Below, one piece after another: positions 20,514 through 32,033 of a stretch of 64,000 bases of DNA (positions are counted from its first letter, which is position 1; each line of letters starts with the position of its first letter). Below the pieces are notes generated by a model that was not told the origin of the DNA, ran no database searches, and worked only from the letters and a program-made list of their open reading frames with translations. Source of the DNA: Rebecca billardiae RCC1528. Taxonomy: Eukaryota; Haptophyta. The position numbers and the translations under genes were made by a program. The stretch lies in the NCBI GenBank assembly GCA_965240325.2, contig OZ251225.1:3100001-3164000 (forward strand). Reading direction: 5' to 3'.

Positions 20514-22588
20514 AGCAGGAGGCAGCGGCCAAGGCCGCGCAGGAGGCGGCCGCGGCCGCGGCGACAAGCGGAGCGGGCGCGGGCGCGGGCGCGGCGCCCG
20601 GCGGCGGCAAGGGCAAGAAGGGCGGCGCGAAGGGCTCGAGCGCGGCCAAGCCGGCGGCCGAGGCGCCCAAGGGCAAGAAGCCGCCGCCCGCCGCCGCCGC
20701 CGCCGCCTCCTCCGCCCCCGCGCCCGTCCCCGGCGGCGAGCTGAGCGCGGCCGCCGACGCTTGCCGCTGGGCGGCCGAAGTCGGCGCTGGCCGGCCGGCG
20801 GCGTATGCAGATGCAGTGCGCACGCTCGTGCGCGTGCAGATCGCGCAGGGGAGCAAGGAGCCGTGGGCGGTGGGCTCGGCGGACCCCGAGGCGAAGGCGA
20901 TCGCGCTGATCGACGCGATGGCGCTCGGCGCGCGCTCCGACCTCGCCGGCCTCGAGGCGGTCGAAGCGCTGCTCCGAACGGCGGGCGCGGCGGCGGGCGG
21001 CGGCGCCGACGGCGAAGCAGTCGGCGGCGGCGGCGGCAAGGGCGGCGGCGGCGGCAAGGGCGGTGCCGTCGCCGCGGTGCCGGCCGCCGCGCGGGCGCAG
21101 TCCGAGCTCGAGCCGCGGCACACGGGCGTCGCGCTGCACGCGCAGCTCTGGGCGCAGCTTGCCGAGCGCGCGCTCGCCCTCGGGCGCATGCCGGTCGTCG
21201 TGCGCGCGTGCGAGGCGGCGCTCGCGCTGCTGCGCGCGCGGATGGCGGCGCCGCCGTCCGCGCCGCCGATCGCGCCGTCCGAGTGGCGCTGGTTCGCGCT
21301 CGTCGAGTGGCTGCACGGCGCGGCGCTCGGCGCGCTCATCCAGGACGGCCAGCCGCGCACGCTCTCCGAGCAGCTCCGGCAGCAGGCGGCCTCGCACTAC
21401 GCCAAGGCAGTTGAGTATGCGCACGCGGCGCAGCTGCCCAAGCTGGTGCTCGCCGCGGCGCGGCGGTTTTGGGGGCAGACGCTGCCGCGCGCGCGCACGC
21501 CCGCCGCGCGCGCGCTCGCCGTGCCCGACGTGCGCCGCGTGCTCGGCGTGCTGCGCCGCTCGTCCGAGGGCGAGGCGCGCGGCGCCGCGCCCACGCCCGC
21601 GCCCGGCACGACGCCCAAGCGCGGCCGAGGCGCCGCGGCCGTTGCTTCCTCGCCTTCGCCGCTTGGCGCGCGCGGCGGCGGCGCCACGCCCGCGTCCGCG
21701 CGGCTCACGCCCGCGCGCACGCCCGGGCGCACGCCCGGCCGCAACACGCCGGGCGGCACCGTCGGCGGCACGCCCGGCGGCGTGGGCGGCGGCGGGGGGC
21801 CGGACGACGGCTCGGACTCGGACTCGGACGACGTCTCCGCCTCTGCGCAGCTGCAGCAGCAGCTGTACAGCCTCGTTCTCCTCTCGCTCTCCGAGCAGGC
21901 GCTGTGGGCGGACGGGCTGGCCGCGCTGGACGAGGCGTTCAGCGCGCTGCCGCCCTCGTGCCACGAGCCGCTGTGGGAGGCGCGCGTCACGCTGATGGTG
22001 AAGGGCGGGCGCGGGCGGCTCGTGGCGGGCGAGATGGCGCGCATCAAGGACGCCAAGCCCGACGTGCGCGCGGCCGTCTGGCTAGCGCTCGCGCGCGCGG
22101 CGCCGTCGCGCGCGGAGACGCTCACGGCGTTCAGGCGAGCGCTCGGCGCGCTGGCGGGCGAGCCGCTGGCGCAGGCGAACGTGTACGTCGAGTTCGGCGA
22201 GTGGCTCTTCGCGTCGGGCTTCCCGACGAAGGACGCGGAGGACCAGATGCTCGCGGCGGTCGACCTGCTGATGGACCTGGACGACGAGGCGGACGAGGGC
22301 GGCGCCGACGACGGCGGCGGCAGCGTGGCCGGCGGCGACGTCATGTCGCAGGTGATGTCCGATCTGGGGGCGGCGTCGGCCATCGACCGAGCGTCGTACG
22401 TGTCGGGCGCGGGGCGCGGCGGCGGCGGGCGCTCGGTCGCGAGCGGCTCGGTGGTCTCCGGCTTCTCCGCCGCGGGCGTGGGCAGCCCGCAGAGCGGCGC
22501 GCGCGGCGGGCGGCGCGCGGCCGCCGGCCTCGCCGCCACCTCCCTCGCCTCGGGCAGCATGGCTGGCAGCGTGGTCGGAAGTCGAGCG

Positions 22589-22623
<35 letters not shown>

Positions 22624-25600
22624 GCTCGGCGTGCGGCACTTCGAGCTGCTGATGCGCGTGTACTGCATGCTCGCGCGGATGGCGCCCTCGCTCGGCGCGC
22701 GCGTCGAGCTGCTCACAGTCGCGCACGCGTACCTGTGCCGCATGTGGGCTTCGACGGCCGTCGGCGCGTCCGTCGCGGAGGCGCGTCAGATTGCACGCGC
22801 GCGGCTGCAGGCGGCGACGGAGACGGCGGAGCAGAAGGCGGTGCGCGACACGCCGCTCGTGCCCGGCGCGTTCGGCGCGCCCGTGCACGAGCTCCCCGCC
22901 GAGCCCACCGCCTGGCTCACCTGGCGCGGCCCCTCCGACCGGCTGCTCGAGCTGCTGGCCGCCGACCGGCGCGACACGTGCATCTCGGTACGTTCCGTGA
23001 AACGTCCGGCGCTCACGCTGCACTACCTCGACTTCATGCGCGGCGCGCTGAGCGCGGCGGGGCTGGAGCTCGAGACGGCGGTGGTGCTGCGCACGGCGGA
23101 GCACATCGCCGCGCACATCCTCCCCGCCACCGCCGACGGCGCCGCCGCCGCGCCGCACCTCCTATGCCTGGTCACGCGCCGCCGCGCGGCGCTGTGCGAC
23201 GCACTGGCGATGGTGCCGCAGGCGGCGGCCGCGCGCGCGGCGGCGCCCGTCGAGCGGCTGCCGGCGGAGGCGGTGACGCGCGCGCGCGCGGACGCGGCCG
23301 CGTTCGAGCAGACCGTGCGCGAGGCGCGCGCCGCCGGCGCCGCGCCGCCCACCGGCGTGCACGCCGACCCGGCGGTGGCGGCGGCGCGGCTGCCGGCCGC
23401 GCCGCACGTGTGGCTGGAGCTCGCGGCCGTGCTGGCGGCCGAAGGCGAGTGGGCGGGGGCGGAGGCGCTGCTCGCGGAGGCGAGGGCGTACGCGGAGCGG
23501 ACGGGCGACGAGAAGCGGCTCGCGTGGGCCGAGCACCACCGCGCCGCGCTGCTCGCCGCGCAGGGCGAGCCCGCCGAGGCCGCGCGCGCCGAGGCGGCCG
23601 CGCAGACGCACGGCGCGGCCGGCCGCGCGCCGGCCGAGTTCTGGGCCGCGTCCGCGGCCGCGCTCGCGCGGTATTTGGACGAGGCGGCGGTGGAGGAGGC
23701 GGAGGCGGGCGCGACGGAGGCGGCGCTGGGCGCGCTCGAGCGCTGCGCGGCCGCGCTCCTCGCCTTCGCCGAGGCCCACCCCGAGTCCGCCGTGGACGCG
23801 AAGCGCGGACAAGGCCAGGTGCTCCTGGCAGGGGCACGCACGCACCGCGCGCGCGCGCTGCGCACGCGCGCGCGCGCGCTCGGCGGGATTGGCGCGGGCG
23901 GCGCGGAGGGCGGCGCGCGCGGCGGCGGGCTGGGCGCGGAGCCGGCGGAGCCCCTCGCCGGCGTCGGCGAGCGCTCGAGCACCTCGGCGGGCAGCGCCAT
24001 GTCCTCCGCCGCGGAGGTGATGGCGGCGGAGACTGAGGCGGCCATGGCGGCAGAGGCCGACGGTCGCTCGGCGCTCGGCGCCGCGCTCGCGGCCGCCGAG
24101 CTGTTCGGCGGGATGAGCGCGCTGCCTGAGCACGCGGAGGCGCTGCTGCTCGCGGCGGAGCTGTGCGAGGACTTCCCGCTGCCCGACGAGGGCGGGCTCA
24201 TCTCGCCGCTCGGCGTGCGCGAGGCCTCGCTCGCGCGCGCCGCCGAGCTTGCCGAGCGCGCGCAGGCGCCTGCGGCGCGCGTCGCGTGGCTGTCGCGAAC
24301 GCGGCTCACGCCCGTGCGCACGCCCGCGGAGCGCGCGCTCGGCCGCGTGGTGTGCGCGCGCGCGCGGATCGAGCTGCACCGCGCCACGCTCCAGGCCGAG
24401 CTCGAGGACATGCTCGCCGCCTCGTGGATGCCCGAGTACCCGCCGCCGCGCGCCGCGCCTGGCGAGCAAAGGGCGGAGAGCGCCTCGTCGGCCGCGGGCG
24501 GCGCCGGGGCGCGCGCCGCCGGCGGGCGGCGCAGCAGCGCGGCGGCCGCGCGCGCGGCCGGCGCCGGTGTGGAGGCGGAGGTGGCCGAGCTCGCGGCGCG
24601 CGCCGAGCGGCTCCGGGCGCTCAACCACGCCGTGCGCTCCTACCTCACGCCCGAGGGTAAGTTTGCGCGCGACAGCTCGCACGCGCGCCGCGCCGTCGCG
24701 CTCGCCGCGACCGCGGCCGGTCAGCTCGCCGGCACGGCGCTCGAGGCGGAGGCGGAGGCGGTGCGCGGGCGCGCGCTGCTGCAGCTGGCGCGCTGCGCAG
24801 GCGAGCTCGACGAGCCGGTGCGGCCGCCGCCAGCCGCCGACGCCGCCGACGCCGCCGAGCGCGCCGCCGAGCCCGGCGCACCGCCTGCCGTCAGCTCACA
24901 GCCGCGGGAGCCGATGGCGCAGCCGGTGGCGCAGCCGGTGGCGCAGCCGATGGCGCAGCCGGCCAGTCAGAAGAAGGGAGCAGGCGGCGGCGGCTTGAAG
25001 GCGGGCGACGCCGGAGCGAGCGCGGCGGGCGCGGCCGTCGAGTCGAGCTTCAAGCGCGGGAAGAAGGCGCAGGAGGACGAGGCGGCGGCCGACGCGCCGC
25101 TGCCGCCGATGCGCGCGCGCGCGCGGGACGCGCTGCGGCGCGCGCGCGCGCTTGGTCGGTACCACGGCCAGACAGCCGTGGCGGCGCAGGCGGCGCGCGC
25201 GCTCGCGGACGCGGTGGGCGGCGCGGACGCGGAGGAGGCGTGCGCGGCGCTCGCGCTCGCGCAGGCGCTCGAGGTCTCCGCGCGCGCGCGCGCGCTGTGG
25301 CTCTCTCAGACGGCGGGCGGCACCGTCGAGCGCCGCCGCCTGTGCCACCAGCTTGCACTGCGCCGGCCGCTGCCGCGCCCGCCGCGCCTTGACAGCGCCG
25401 CCGCGCTCGAGGCGGTGCTCGACAGCACCAGCCCGGCGTGGCGCGCGCTCAGCGTGCCGCCCTCGCCGCTGCACCTGCTGCTCGACGGCTCCGACGGCGA
25501 CGCGGCCGCTGACGAGGCGGTGGGCTGGCGGGCTAGCCTCGACGAGCACGCGGCCGCGCTCGGCGCCGGCTCGCTACTCGACGACGACGGCGCACAAACC

Positions 25601-27649
25601 GCGGACAGCCTCAAGAAGGGCGGCGGCAAGGGCTCGAAGAAGGCGGAGGCGGCGGGCGCGCCGAAGGGCGGCGCCGCGCCGGCGGCGCAGCCCGCGTGGC
25701 CGCCGCCCGCGCCGCAGCCCACCCTCCCCGCCCCCGAGCGCGGCCAGATGCCCGCGGCCTCCGGCATGCGGCTGCTGCTGCTTTGCCTCGCGCCAGCTGG
25801 CGACGCGCTGCTCGCGGTCGCGGCGCGCGCGGCCGCAGCCGCCGACGAGCAAGGCGGCGGCGGCGGCGGCGGCGCAAAGGGCGGCGGCGCCGAGCCCGCC
25901 GCGCCGCCGCGCGTCGCTCTGGCGCGCGTGCCGCTCAGCCCGCGCGCGCTGCACGCCGCGCTCGCGCGCGCGCGCGGCCTGCAGCGGCAGCTGTCGCGCG
26001 CCCGGCTGCTGCGCGCTCCGGACGCCCCGGCCGCACCGGCGGAGGACGAGGCGGGCGGCAGCGGCAGCGAGGAGGGCGAGGAGGCGGCGGAGGGCGGCGC
26101 GGGCGGCGCGGCGCAGCCGGAGCCGACCGAGGCGGCGGAGGAGCGCACGCTCGAGACCCTCCTGGCGCAGACCAACGGACTCCTCGCCGCGGTGGCCGAG
26201 GACGCCGCCATCTCGGCCGTGCTCGCGCCGACCGCGGCCGAGGCCGCCGCGGCCGCCGCCGCGGGGCGCGCGGCGCAGACGCACCTCGTGCTGTGCGCGG
26301 ACGCGGTGCTCGCGCCGCTGCCGCTCGAGGGCGCGCGCGTGTGCACGCGCCACCACGTCGCCTCCGTCTCGCGCGACTTCTCGTGCGCCTTTGTCGCGCG
26401 CAGGCTGCGCGCGCTGGCCACGCCCTCGCCGCCCGCAGCGCTCACGCGGTCGGGCTGGTCGTGGGTGCTGGACCCGGCGGCCGAGGCGGAGACGGTGCGC
26501 ATGCGCTTCGAGGCCGAGGTGCTCAACCCCCCCGCGGGCGGGCAGCTCGCGTGGCCGGCCAAGGAGTGGCCGCCGGGCCTCAGCGGCGCGGACGCGCACC
26601 CGTCCGCATCTGACTGGCAGGCGTCCCTCGAGCGCTGCCCGGCGTTTCTCTTCGTGGGCCTCTCCCGCTTGCTCGCGTACGCGCCGCCGGCCGCGGTCGC
26701 GACCGCCTCGCTCGAGGGGTGCGGCCTGGCGCTGCTGGCGGACGGCCTCTGCACGCAGGTGCGCGCCGCGCCGCCGAGCAGGGCCGCGCAGAGAGGGCCG
26801 CGCGCGACTCCGCACGCGCTCAGCCGCGCGCCCGCGCTCAGCCGCGCGCCCGCCTCGCCGCGCGCGCTCGCGCCGCGCGCGCTCGCGCCGCGCGCACGCC
26901 CGCCCCGCAGGCCTCGCTGCGCCGGCAGGGCAAGCTGGACAACAAGAAGACCGAGGCCAGGCTCAAGGCGGAGCGGCCGTACGAGACCGCGCTGCTGCTG
27001 GCCGTGCGCGGCACCCTCTGCGTCGTCCTCAACCAGTGGGTGCGTGCAGCGCGCACGCGCCGCGCGCGCGTGCGCGGAGTGCGCGCGCGCGGCGCGGCAT
27101 GCCGTCGGCGCCGCGCCGCGCTGAGCGCGTGCCGACGCCCGCCCGCACGCCCGCCCGCCGCCCTCGCCGCCGCAGGCAAGCACGCCGGCGGCTAACAGCA
27201 AGCTGCTGCACACGGTGCTCACGCAGCTCGCCGACGGCGGGCTCAGCGTCGCCGAGGCGGTGCAGGCCGCCGGGCGACACGCTCTGCTCGAGGCGCCACC
27301 CGCGCCGCCAACGCCCGCGCCGCCCACGCCCGCGTCGCAGACGCCCGCGCCGGCGGGCAAGGCGCCGCGCAAGGGGGCCGCGGCCACGTCCGAGCGCCCC
27401 GACTCGCGCGCGCAGTCGCAGGGGGCTGGCATCAAGCCGACGACGCCCGAGCCCTCGGCGTCTGAGCACGCCTCTCTGCCTCCGCCCTCGCCGCCTCCGC
27501 CCCCGCAGCGGTGCACGCAGCTCGCCCCCCTCGTCTACGGCACGCCGATGCTGAGGATGGGGGCGCCCGCTGCGCCCGGCGGCGCTGAGGCCGGTGCCAA
27601 GGGTGGGGCCGGCACGGCCGCGACCAAGACCAAGTCGGGCAAGCAGTGA
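17852..27649 (+). CDS. CFAP46: Cilia- and flagella-associated protein 46 (central apparatus C1d)
   Basis: A giant gene of about 3,128 residues with introns at 18029-18151 (123 bp), 26759-26910 (152 bp) and 27040-27175 (136 bp); the rest is one open frame. The N-terminus carries the family landmark run: ADPYLRRFLLSKPAPNQF, RAYYGMALV, then RPGYRFLVYNGSVHLYRVGR, followed by a TPR-like helical region. The last joins restore LRGTLCVVLNQW-type sequence (VRGTLCVVLNQW) and a short helix LLHTVLTQLADGGLSVAEAV, as at the C-terminus of animal CFAP46. FAP46 is part of the C1d projection of the flagellar central pair, which regulates dynein activity. It is longer than animal homologues (about 2,700 residues) because of inserted Ala-, Gly- and Glu-rich low-complexity blocks (for example codons at about 20476-20515 and 22588-22623). 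The ATG at 17852 begins MEPRLRALV. Confidence 0.88.
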
Positions 27650-28490
27650 CGATGACTCTGACGACAGCGCGAGGAGTGCCCACTCTGCGCCAGCAGACAC
27701 ACAGCAGTGCACGGCAGACCGCAGAGGAGGCGGCAGAGAAGGAGAAAGCAGCACCCACCCGCCAGGCGATGAAGGCAAGCGAGACTATAGCTGCGAAGAA
27801 AGCGTGATGATGATCGAGAAGATTATTGCATCAGCAGATATGGGGACGCCTGGAAGCGGTTCCGAGGCGCCCCCATCGAATGCAGAGTGAGCACCCGGAG
27901 GGGTCCGAGGTGCCCGGTCGCAGAGAGCAGAATGAGTAGAAGTGACATTGTCATTGAGTGAGACATTGACAGGATTTGACAGCCCCGGCGGATGGATCGC
28001 GCGAGTAGTTGGCAGCAAGCAGGGCAGGTGCACGAGAGAGTGGAGAGAGCGAGGGCTGAGGGCGGCCGACCGCCGACGCACATGCACCTGCTGGAAGAAA
28101 CAACTCCCAGGGGAGGGGCAGCTAGCCACCAGCGCCGCGGTCACCCAGCAGCCACGCCGGCGCGGCGCCGCCGGCCCGCCAAGCCGCAAGTGCGCAGCCA
28201 GCGACCGTAGCGAGCGCGCTGACAGAGACGCGCATCGCTTGCCGAGCTGCGGGGCGGATCCGCGCGCCCCCGCGCCCAGTCCGGGCCTGGCTCAGCTTGA
28301 CGACAGGAAAACCTTCAGGCAGCCGGACCCTGGCTGCCAGCCCGCCCTCATGAGGGCTATACCGGTGAGTACCCGCATAACCGAGCGGTTACACAACTGC
28401 TTATTCCATAAGTGATGGGCGCGCAGCTGATCAGATGAGGCACACGAGGTCGTCATCATGCAGGGCGGTGCAGCAGGACGACCGCCAGCA
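27650..28490. other. Convergent intergenic region
   Basis: It lies between the 3' ends of CFAP46 (+) and the MFS gene (-). Only small, unconserved frames were seen. Confidence 0.5.
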
Positions 28491-29936
28491 TCAGCCAGCC
28501 AGCTCCCCGTACGACGGCCGTGCGCAGCAGTCCGGGTGGGCGCCACGCGCGTCCGAGAGCAGCTCGTACCCGGCCCAGCCCAGCGCGTGCACGCCGAGCA
28601 GCGCGCTCACGAGCAGCCGTGGCTCGCCCATCGCCGCCTGCCCCGTCCACGCGGGCAAGTGCCCGACGAGTGCGACGGCGAGCGAGGAGCAGAGCATGCG
28701 CGCGCTGAGCAGCAGGCCCGCCGCAGTGCCCGCCTCCTCGGGGAAGCGCTGCAGGCACAGGCTGAGCGTCTGCACGACGGCGAGCCCGCGCGCGAACGTG
28801 ACCACGACCATCGCGCACTCGAGCAGCGCGCAGCCCGCGCGCCGCGCGCGCGGCGCATCGCCCAGCAGCTCGAGGCCGAGCAGCAGCAGCGCGAGCGCGC
28901 ACGTGCCCAGGAGGAGGCCGAGCCTCAGCGTGCCCGCCCTGCCGCTGAGCGGGCCCTCTGCCATCGCGCCGACGCGCGGGGACGCCATCGTGCCCGCCAT
29001 CAGCCCCAGCCCGAGCAGTCCGAGCAGCAGCCCGGACTGCCGCAGCTCCACCCCGTACCACCCCTGCAGCACGTGCCCGCCCATGGAGACGTACGCATAG
29101 AAGGTGGCAAACCCGCCGCAGTCCGCGCAGAGGAAGGAGGCGTAGCGCGGGTCGGCGAGCAGCGCGAGCGCGCGCGAGAGGGCCGCGCACCACGCGCGCG
29201 CACCGGCACGCACACCGCCCAGCCCCCTCTTGGGCACGGGCGCGCTGGACGCAGCGGCGGCGGGCGCGGCCTTTTGGGGCGGCGCGGCGGCGGGCGCGCG
29301 GCGCGCGGGGGCAAAGTCGAGCACCCACGCGGCCACGCCCGCCGTGAGCGCACCCATCGCCGCGAGCATGCCCATGGAGCCGCGCCAGCCCAGCGCGTGC
29401 ACACACCACGTGCTCAGCCACGGCGTAAAGATCACACACAGCGCGCGCGTGGCCGTCATGCGCGCGAGCACGCGCTGGCGCTGGGCGAGGGCGGGGAACG
29501 CGTCCCTGATGTGCGCTTGCGCCGTCACCGTCGATACGGCCGCGCACGTTCCCTGCAGGGCAGCGCAGAGCTTCAAGACCGCAAGCGACTGCGTGGCGGT
29601 CGCGCCGAGCGACGCGCCGACGAGGACGGCCAGCGCTGAGAAGATGACGACGCGCCGGCCGAACGTGTCTGAGGCAGTGCCAGCAAACGGGTAGCTCACG
29701 CCCATCGCGGCCATCAGGACGGCAAGCGCGGACTGCATCGCCGGGACGTCGACGCGCAGATCCCGTGCCATCGTCGGCAGCGCGGGCGCGTAGCTCAGCG
29801 AGGCGACGGGCACCAACGCCGTGAGCAGTGCGAGCACGATGATCATTGCAACGGACGGGTCGGCGGTCGCGCTGCCGACGACGCTGCCGTCGTCGCCGTC
29901 GTCGTGGCTCTCGGCGCGATTCGCGCCCGGCTGCAT
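28491..29936 (-). CDS. Major facilitator superfamily transporter, drug:H+ antiporter-like
   Basis: A single-exon frame of 481 residues with about 12 hydrophobic helices. After a short polar N-terminus the first helix is MIIVLALLTALVPVAS. Helix 2/3 carries the MFS loop motif in the form GTASDTFGRRVVI. A charged, Ala/Pro-rich cytoplasmic loop (RRAPAAAPPQKAAPAA) separates the two six-helix halves. The pattern, including SYAPALPTMARDL at the end of helix 1, is like DHA1 (Bcr/CflA-type) efflux carriers. The substrate is unknown. It starts 110 bp from the divergent HCAR-like gene. Confidence 0.85.
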   Translation of the reverse strand: MQPGANRAESHDDGDDGSVVGSATADPSVAMIIVLALLTALVPVASLSYAPALPTMARDLRVDVPAMQSALAVLMAAMGVSYPFAGTASDTFGRRVVIFSALAVLVGASLGATATQSLAVLKLCAALQGTCAAVSTVTAQAHIRDAFPALAQRQRVLARMTATRALCVIFTPWLSTWCVHALGWRGSMGMLAAMGALTAGVAAWVLDFAPARRAPAAAPPQKAAPAAAASSAPVPKRGLGGVRAGARAWCAALSRALALLADPRYASFLCADCGGFATFYAYVSMGGHVLQGWYGVELRQSGLLLGLLGLGLMAGTMASPRVGAMAEGPLSGRAGTLRLGLLLGTCALALLLLGLELLGDAPRARRAGCALLECAMVVVTFARGLAVVQTLSLCLQRFPEEAGTAAGLLLSARMLCSSLAVALVGHLPAWTGQAAMGEPRLLVSALLGVHALGWAGYELLSDARGAHPDCCARPSYGELAG

Positions 29937-30046
29937 CGCGGATGCTCACTAGTTGGTTGCAGGCGCGTACTTACTGTAGGCGCTCTCACGAAGGCGCCAT
30001 CGCTCCTCTTGTGTCTCGCCGCTCTCGCGACTCGCGACAAGCGACG
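29937..30046. promoter_or_regulatory. Divergent intergenic region, MFS gene / HCAR-like gene
   Basis: It is 110 bp between opposing start codons; a shared bidirectional promoter is inferred. Confidence 0.45.
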
Positions 30047-31516
30047 ATGATGACACTTCCGGCCGTCTGCGTCACCCTCGCGCTCGCGGCAGCCTCGCCG
30101 AGGGGCATCGCCGTGGGCTCGACGTACCCGGCGAAGCACCGCTGCTCGCGCTGCGGGCTGTGCGACACGCCGCTCATCGCGCACGTGCGCGACGCGTGCG
30201 CCTTCATCGGCGAAGGCTTTGGGCGCATCGACAGCCTCGAGGCGGCGACGCATGGTCGCGCACGCGAGCTCGAGGAGGAGCAGGAGCTGTACTTCGGCGT
30301 GCACGAGCGCATCGCGAGCGCACGCATGCGCGAGTCCGTGCACGGCGCGGCGTGGACCGGCGTCGTCACCACCATCGCCGCGCGCGCGCTCGAGAGCGGC
30401 ATGGTGGATGCTGTGCTCGCAGTCGGCGCGCGCTCGCAGCAGCCGTACGAGCGGCTCGAGCCGGTGCCCACGCTGTGCCGCACGGCGGACGAGGTACGGG
30501 CGTGCGCTGGCGTCAAGCCCATCCTCTCGCCCTCGCTCGCGCCGCTCGACGCCGTGCGGCACGACCCGTCGATCCGCCGCCTGCTGTTTGTAGGCGTCGG
30601 CTGCCAGGTGGTCCCGCTGCGCTCAGTGGGCGCGGCCTCGCTCGGGCTGGACGAGCTGTTCGTGCTCGGGACGAACTGCGCGGACAACGTGCGCTCGCGC
30701 GAGGCGCTGCGCACCTTCCTGCACGCCGCCTCCGACTCGCCCGCCACGGCCGCGGGCTTTGAGTTCACGCAACATTACGAGGTTCACGTGAGGCATGCGG
30801 CGGGCGGCGGCGCGCAGGCGGGCGCGGGGCCGCGGGGGGCGGCGGGGCAGGCGGACGGCGAGCTGTACGAGCGCGTGCCCGTCTTCAGCGTGGGCGCGTC
30901 CGGGCTGAAGGAGGTCATCGCCACCTCGTGCCACGCGTGCTTCGACTACACCAACGCCCTCGCCGACCTCGTCGTCGGGTACATGGCAGCCCCTCCGCAG
31001 CGCGTGCGCATGGAGACGCACACGCAGTACGTCGTCGTGCGGAACGCGCGCGGGCGCAGGCTGCTCGAGCTGCTCGGCGAGGACGTCGCGCTCGGCGAGC
31101 TGCCCACTTCCGGCTCGCGCTTCGGCGCCGCGCGCGCGGTGACGGAGCAGGACCTGGATGGCCTTTTCCTGCCGTCGCAGGGTGGCGGCCGCGGCGCGCG
31201 CGCGCCGCCGCCGCTGCCGCGCTGGCTCGGCACGCTCCTGGCGCGCGCGCTGAGCGCGTTTGGCCCGCGCGGCCTCGAGTTCGCGAAGAACTCGGTGGAC
31301 TACCACTTCCTGCGCAACGCCGTGCACGCGCGCCTGCTCGACGGCGACGCGCGCGCCCGAGAGCGGATGCCCGCGCACGCGCGCCGCACCCTGTCGCAGT
31401 ACGGCGATCTCGAGTCCGAGCTCGTAGCCAGGTACCGCGCCGTGCGGCCGGCGGCGGAGGCGGGCGGCGCGCCGGGCTGGAGGATGCTGCGCTCGCCCGT
31501 GCGGCGAGAGGAGTGA
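30047..31516 (+). CDS. HCAR / F-type divinyl reductase family (FrhB-like, plastid chlorophyll metabolism)
   Basis: 489 residues, no intron. The sequence begins with a hydrophobic targeting-like leader (MMTLPAVCVTLALAAAS). Then comes the family start YPAKHRCSRCGLCDTPLIAHV with clustered Cys for a 4Fe-4S site, a HGRARE motif, and GVGCQVVPLRSV...LFVLGTNCADN. The conserved ATSCHACFDYTNALADLVVGYM carries further Fe-S cysteines, and QYVVVRNARG follows. These mark the coenzyme-F420-hydrogenase beta-subunit-like family. It includes 7-hydroxymethyl chlorophyll a reductase (chlorophyll b to a conversion) and the ferredoxin-dependent 3,8-divinyl (proto)chlorophyllide reductase; sequence by eye does not separate these two. 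A targeting peptide and the presence of this gene show a photosynthetic host. An insert rich in Gly/Ala (AAGGGAQAGAGPRG) is lineage-specific. Confidence 0.87.
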   Translation: MMTLPAVCVTLALAAASPRGIAVGSTYPAKHRCSRCGLCDTPLIAHVRDACAFIGEGFGRIDSLEAATHGRARELEEEQELYFGVHERIASARMRESVHGAAWTGVVTTIAARALESGMVDAVLAVGARSQQPYERLEPVPTLCRTADEVRACAGVKPILSPSLAPLDAVRHDPSIRRLLFVGVGCQVVPLRSVGAASLGLDELFVLGTNCADNVRSREALRTFLHAASDSPATAAGFEFTQHYEVHVRHAAGGGAQAGAGPRGAAGQADGELYERVPVFSVGASGLKEVIATSCHACFDYTNALADLVVGYMAAPPQRVRMETHTQYVVVRNARGRRLLELLGEDVALGELPTSGSRFGAARAVTEQDLDGLFLPSQGGGRGARAPPPLPRWLGTLLARALSAFGPRGLEFAKNSVDYHFLRNAVHARLLDGDARARERMPAHARRTLSQYGDLESELVARYRAVRPAAEAGGAPGWRMLRSPVRREE

Positions 31517-32033
31517 GCGTTGAGCCGCGCGCTGCCGCCGGCATGCGCGATGCGTCGATTCTCATCGCGCGCGTCGGCGCTGGCGCGCGCGCGCGTTTTA
31601 AGATGGCCCCACGGCGCATGATTATAATTACCCGCGCATCGGGCGCACGTCGTCCTGACGCCAGCAGTCGCCAGCTGTCCTCTGGGAGCTGAGGGCGAGG
31701 TGCACGCGCTGACTGCTGTTGTATAGCTGCTTGTCACTTTGTCAGCTGCCCGTCGACGATCACGATATATGATGACCGCGTGTGCGACGCGACGGCATGA
31801 TGACGCGATATATGCGCCGATGCGCCCGCGATGACGATCGACGCGCGCGGCGCGATAATTAATATATATATATATATATATATGCATGCATATCATCGCC
31901 GATCGCGCGGTGAACGCCCGTCACGTGAAAACCCGCGGCCCCGCCGTGGGCCGCCGCGAGCCGCGCGACTGGCTCCGCCTCCGCGGCGGCAGATGCACGC
32001 CGACTAGGATGGATGGTGGCGATGGCTCGGCGC
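31517..32033. other. Convergent intergenic region with (TA)n tract
   Basis: It lies between the HCAR-like (+) and GT47 (-) gene ends. A (TA)n run occupies 31862-31883. No gene was seen. Confidence 0.55.

Noticed and set aside
17642-21964. 1,440-codon minus-strand open frame
   Set aside because: It lies exactly opposite CFAP46 coding exons; its Arg/Ala-rich composition is the usual shadow of GC-rich coding DNA, and no domain is seen.
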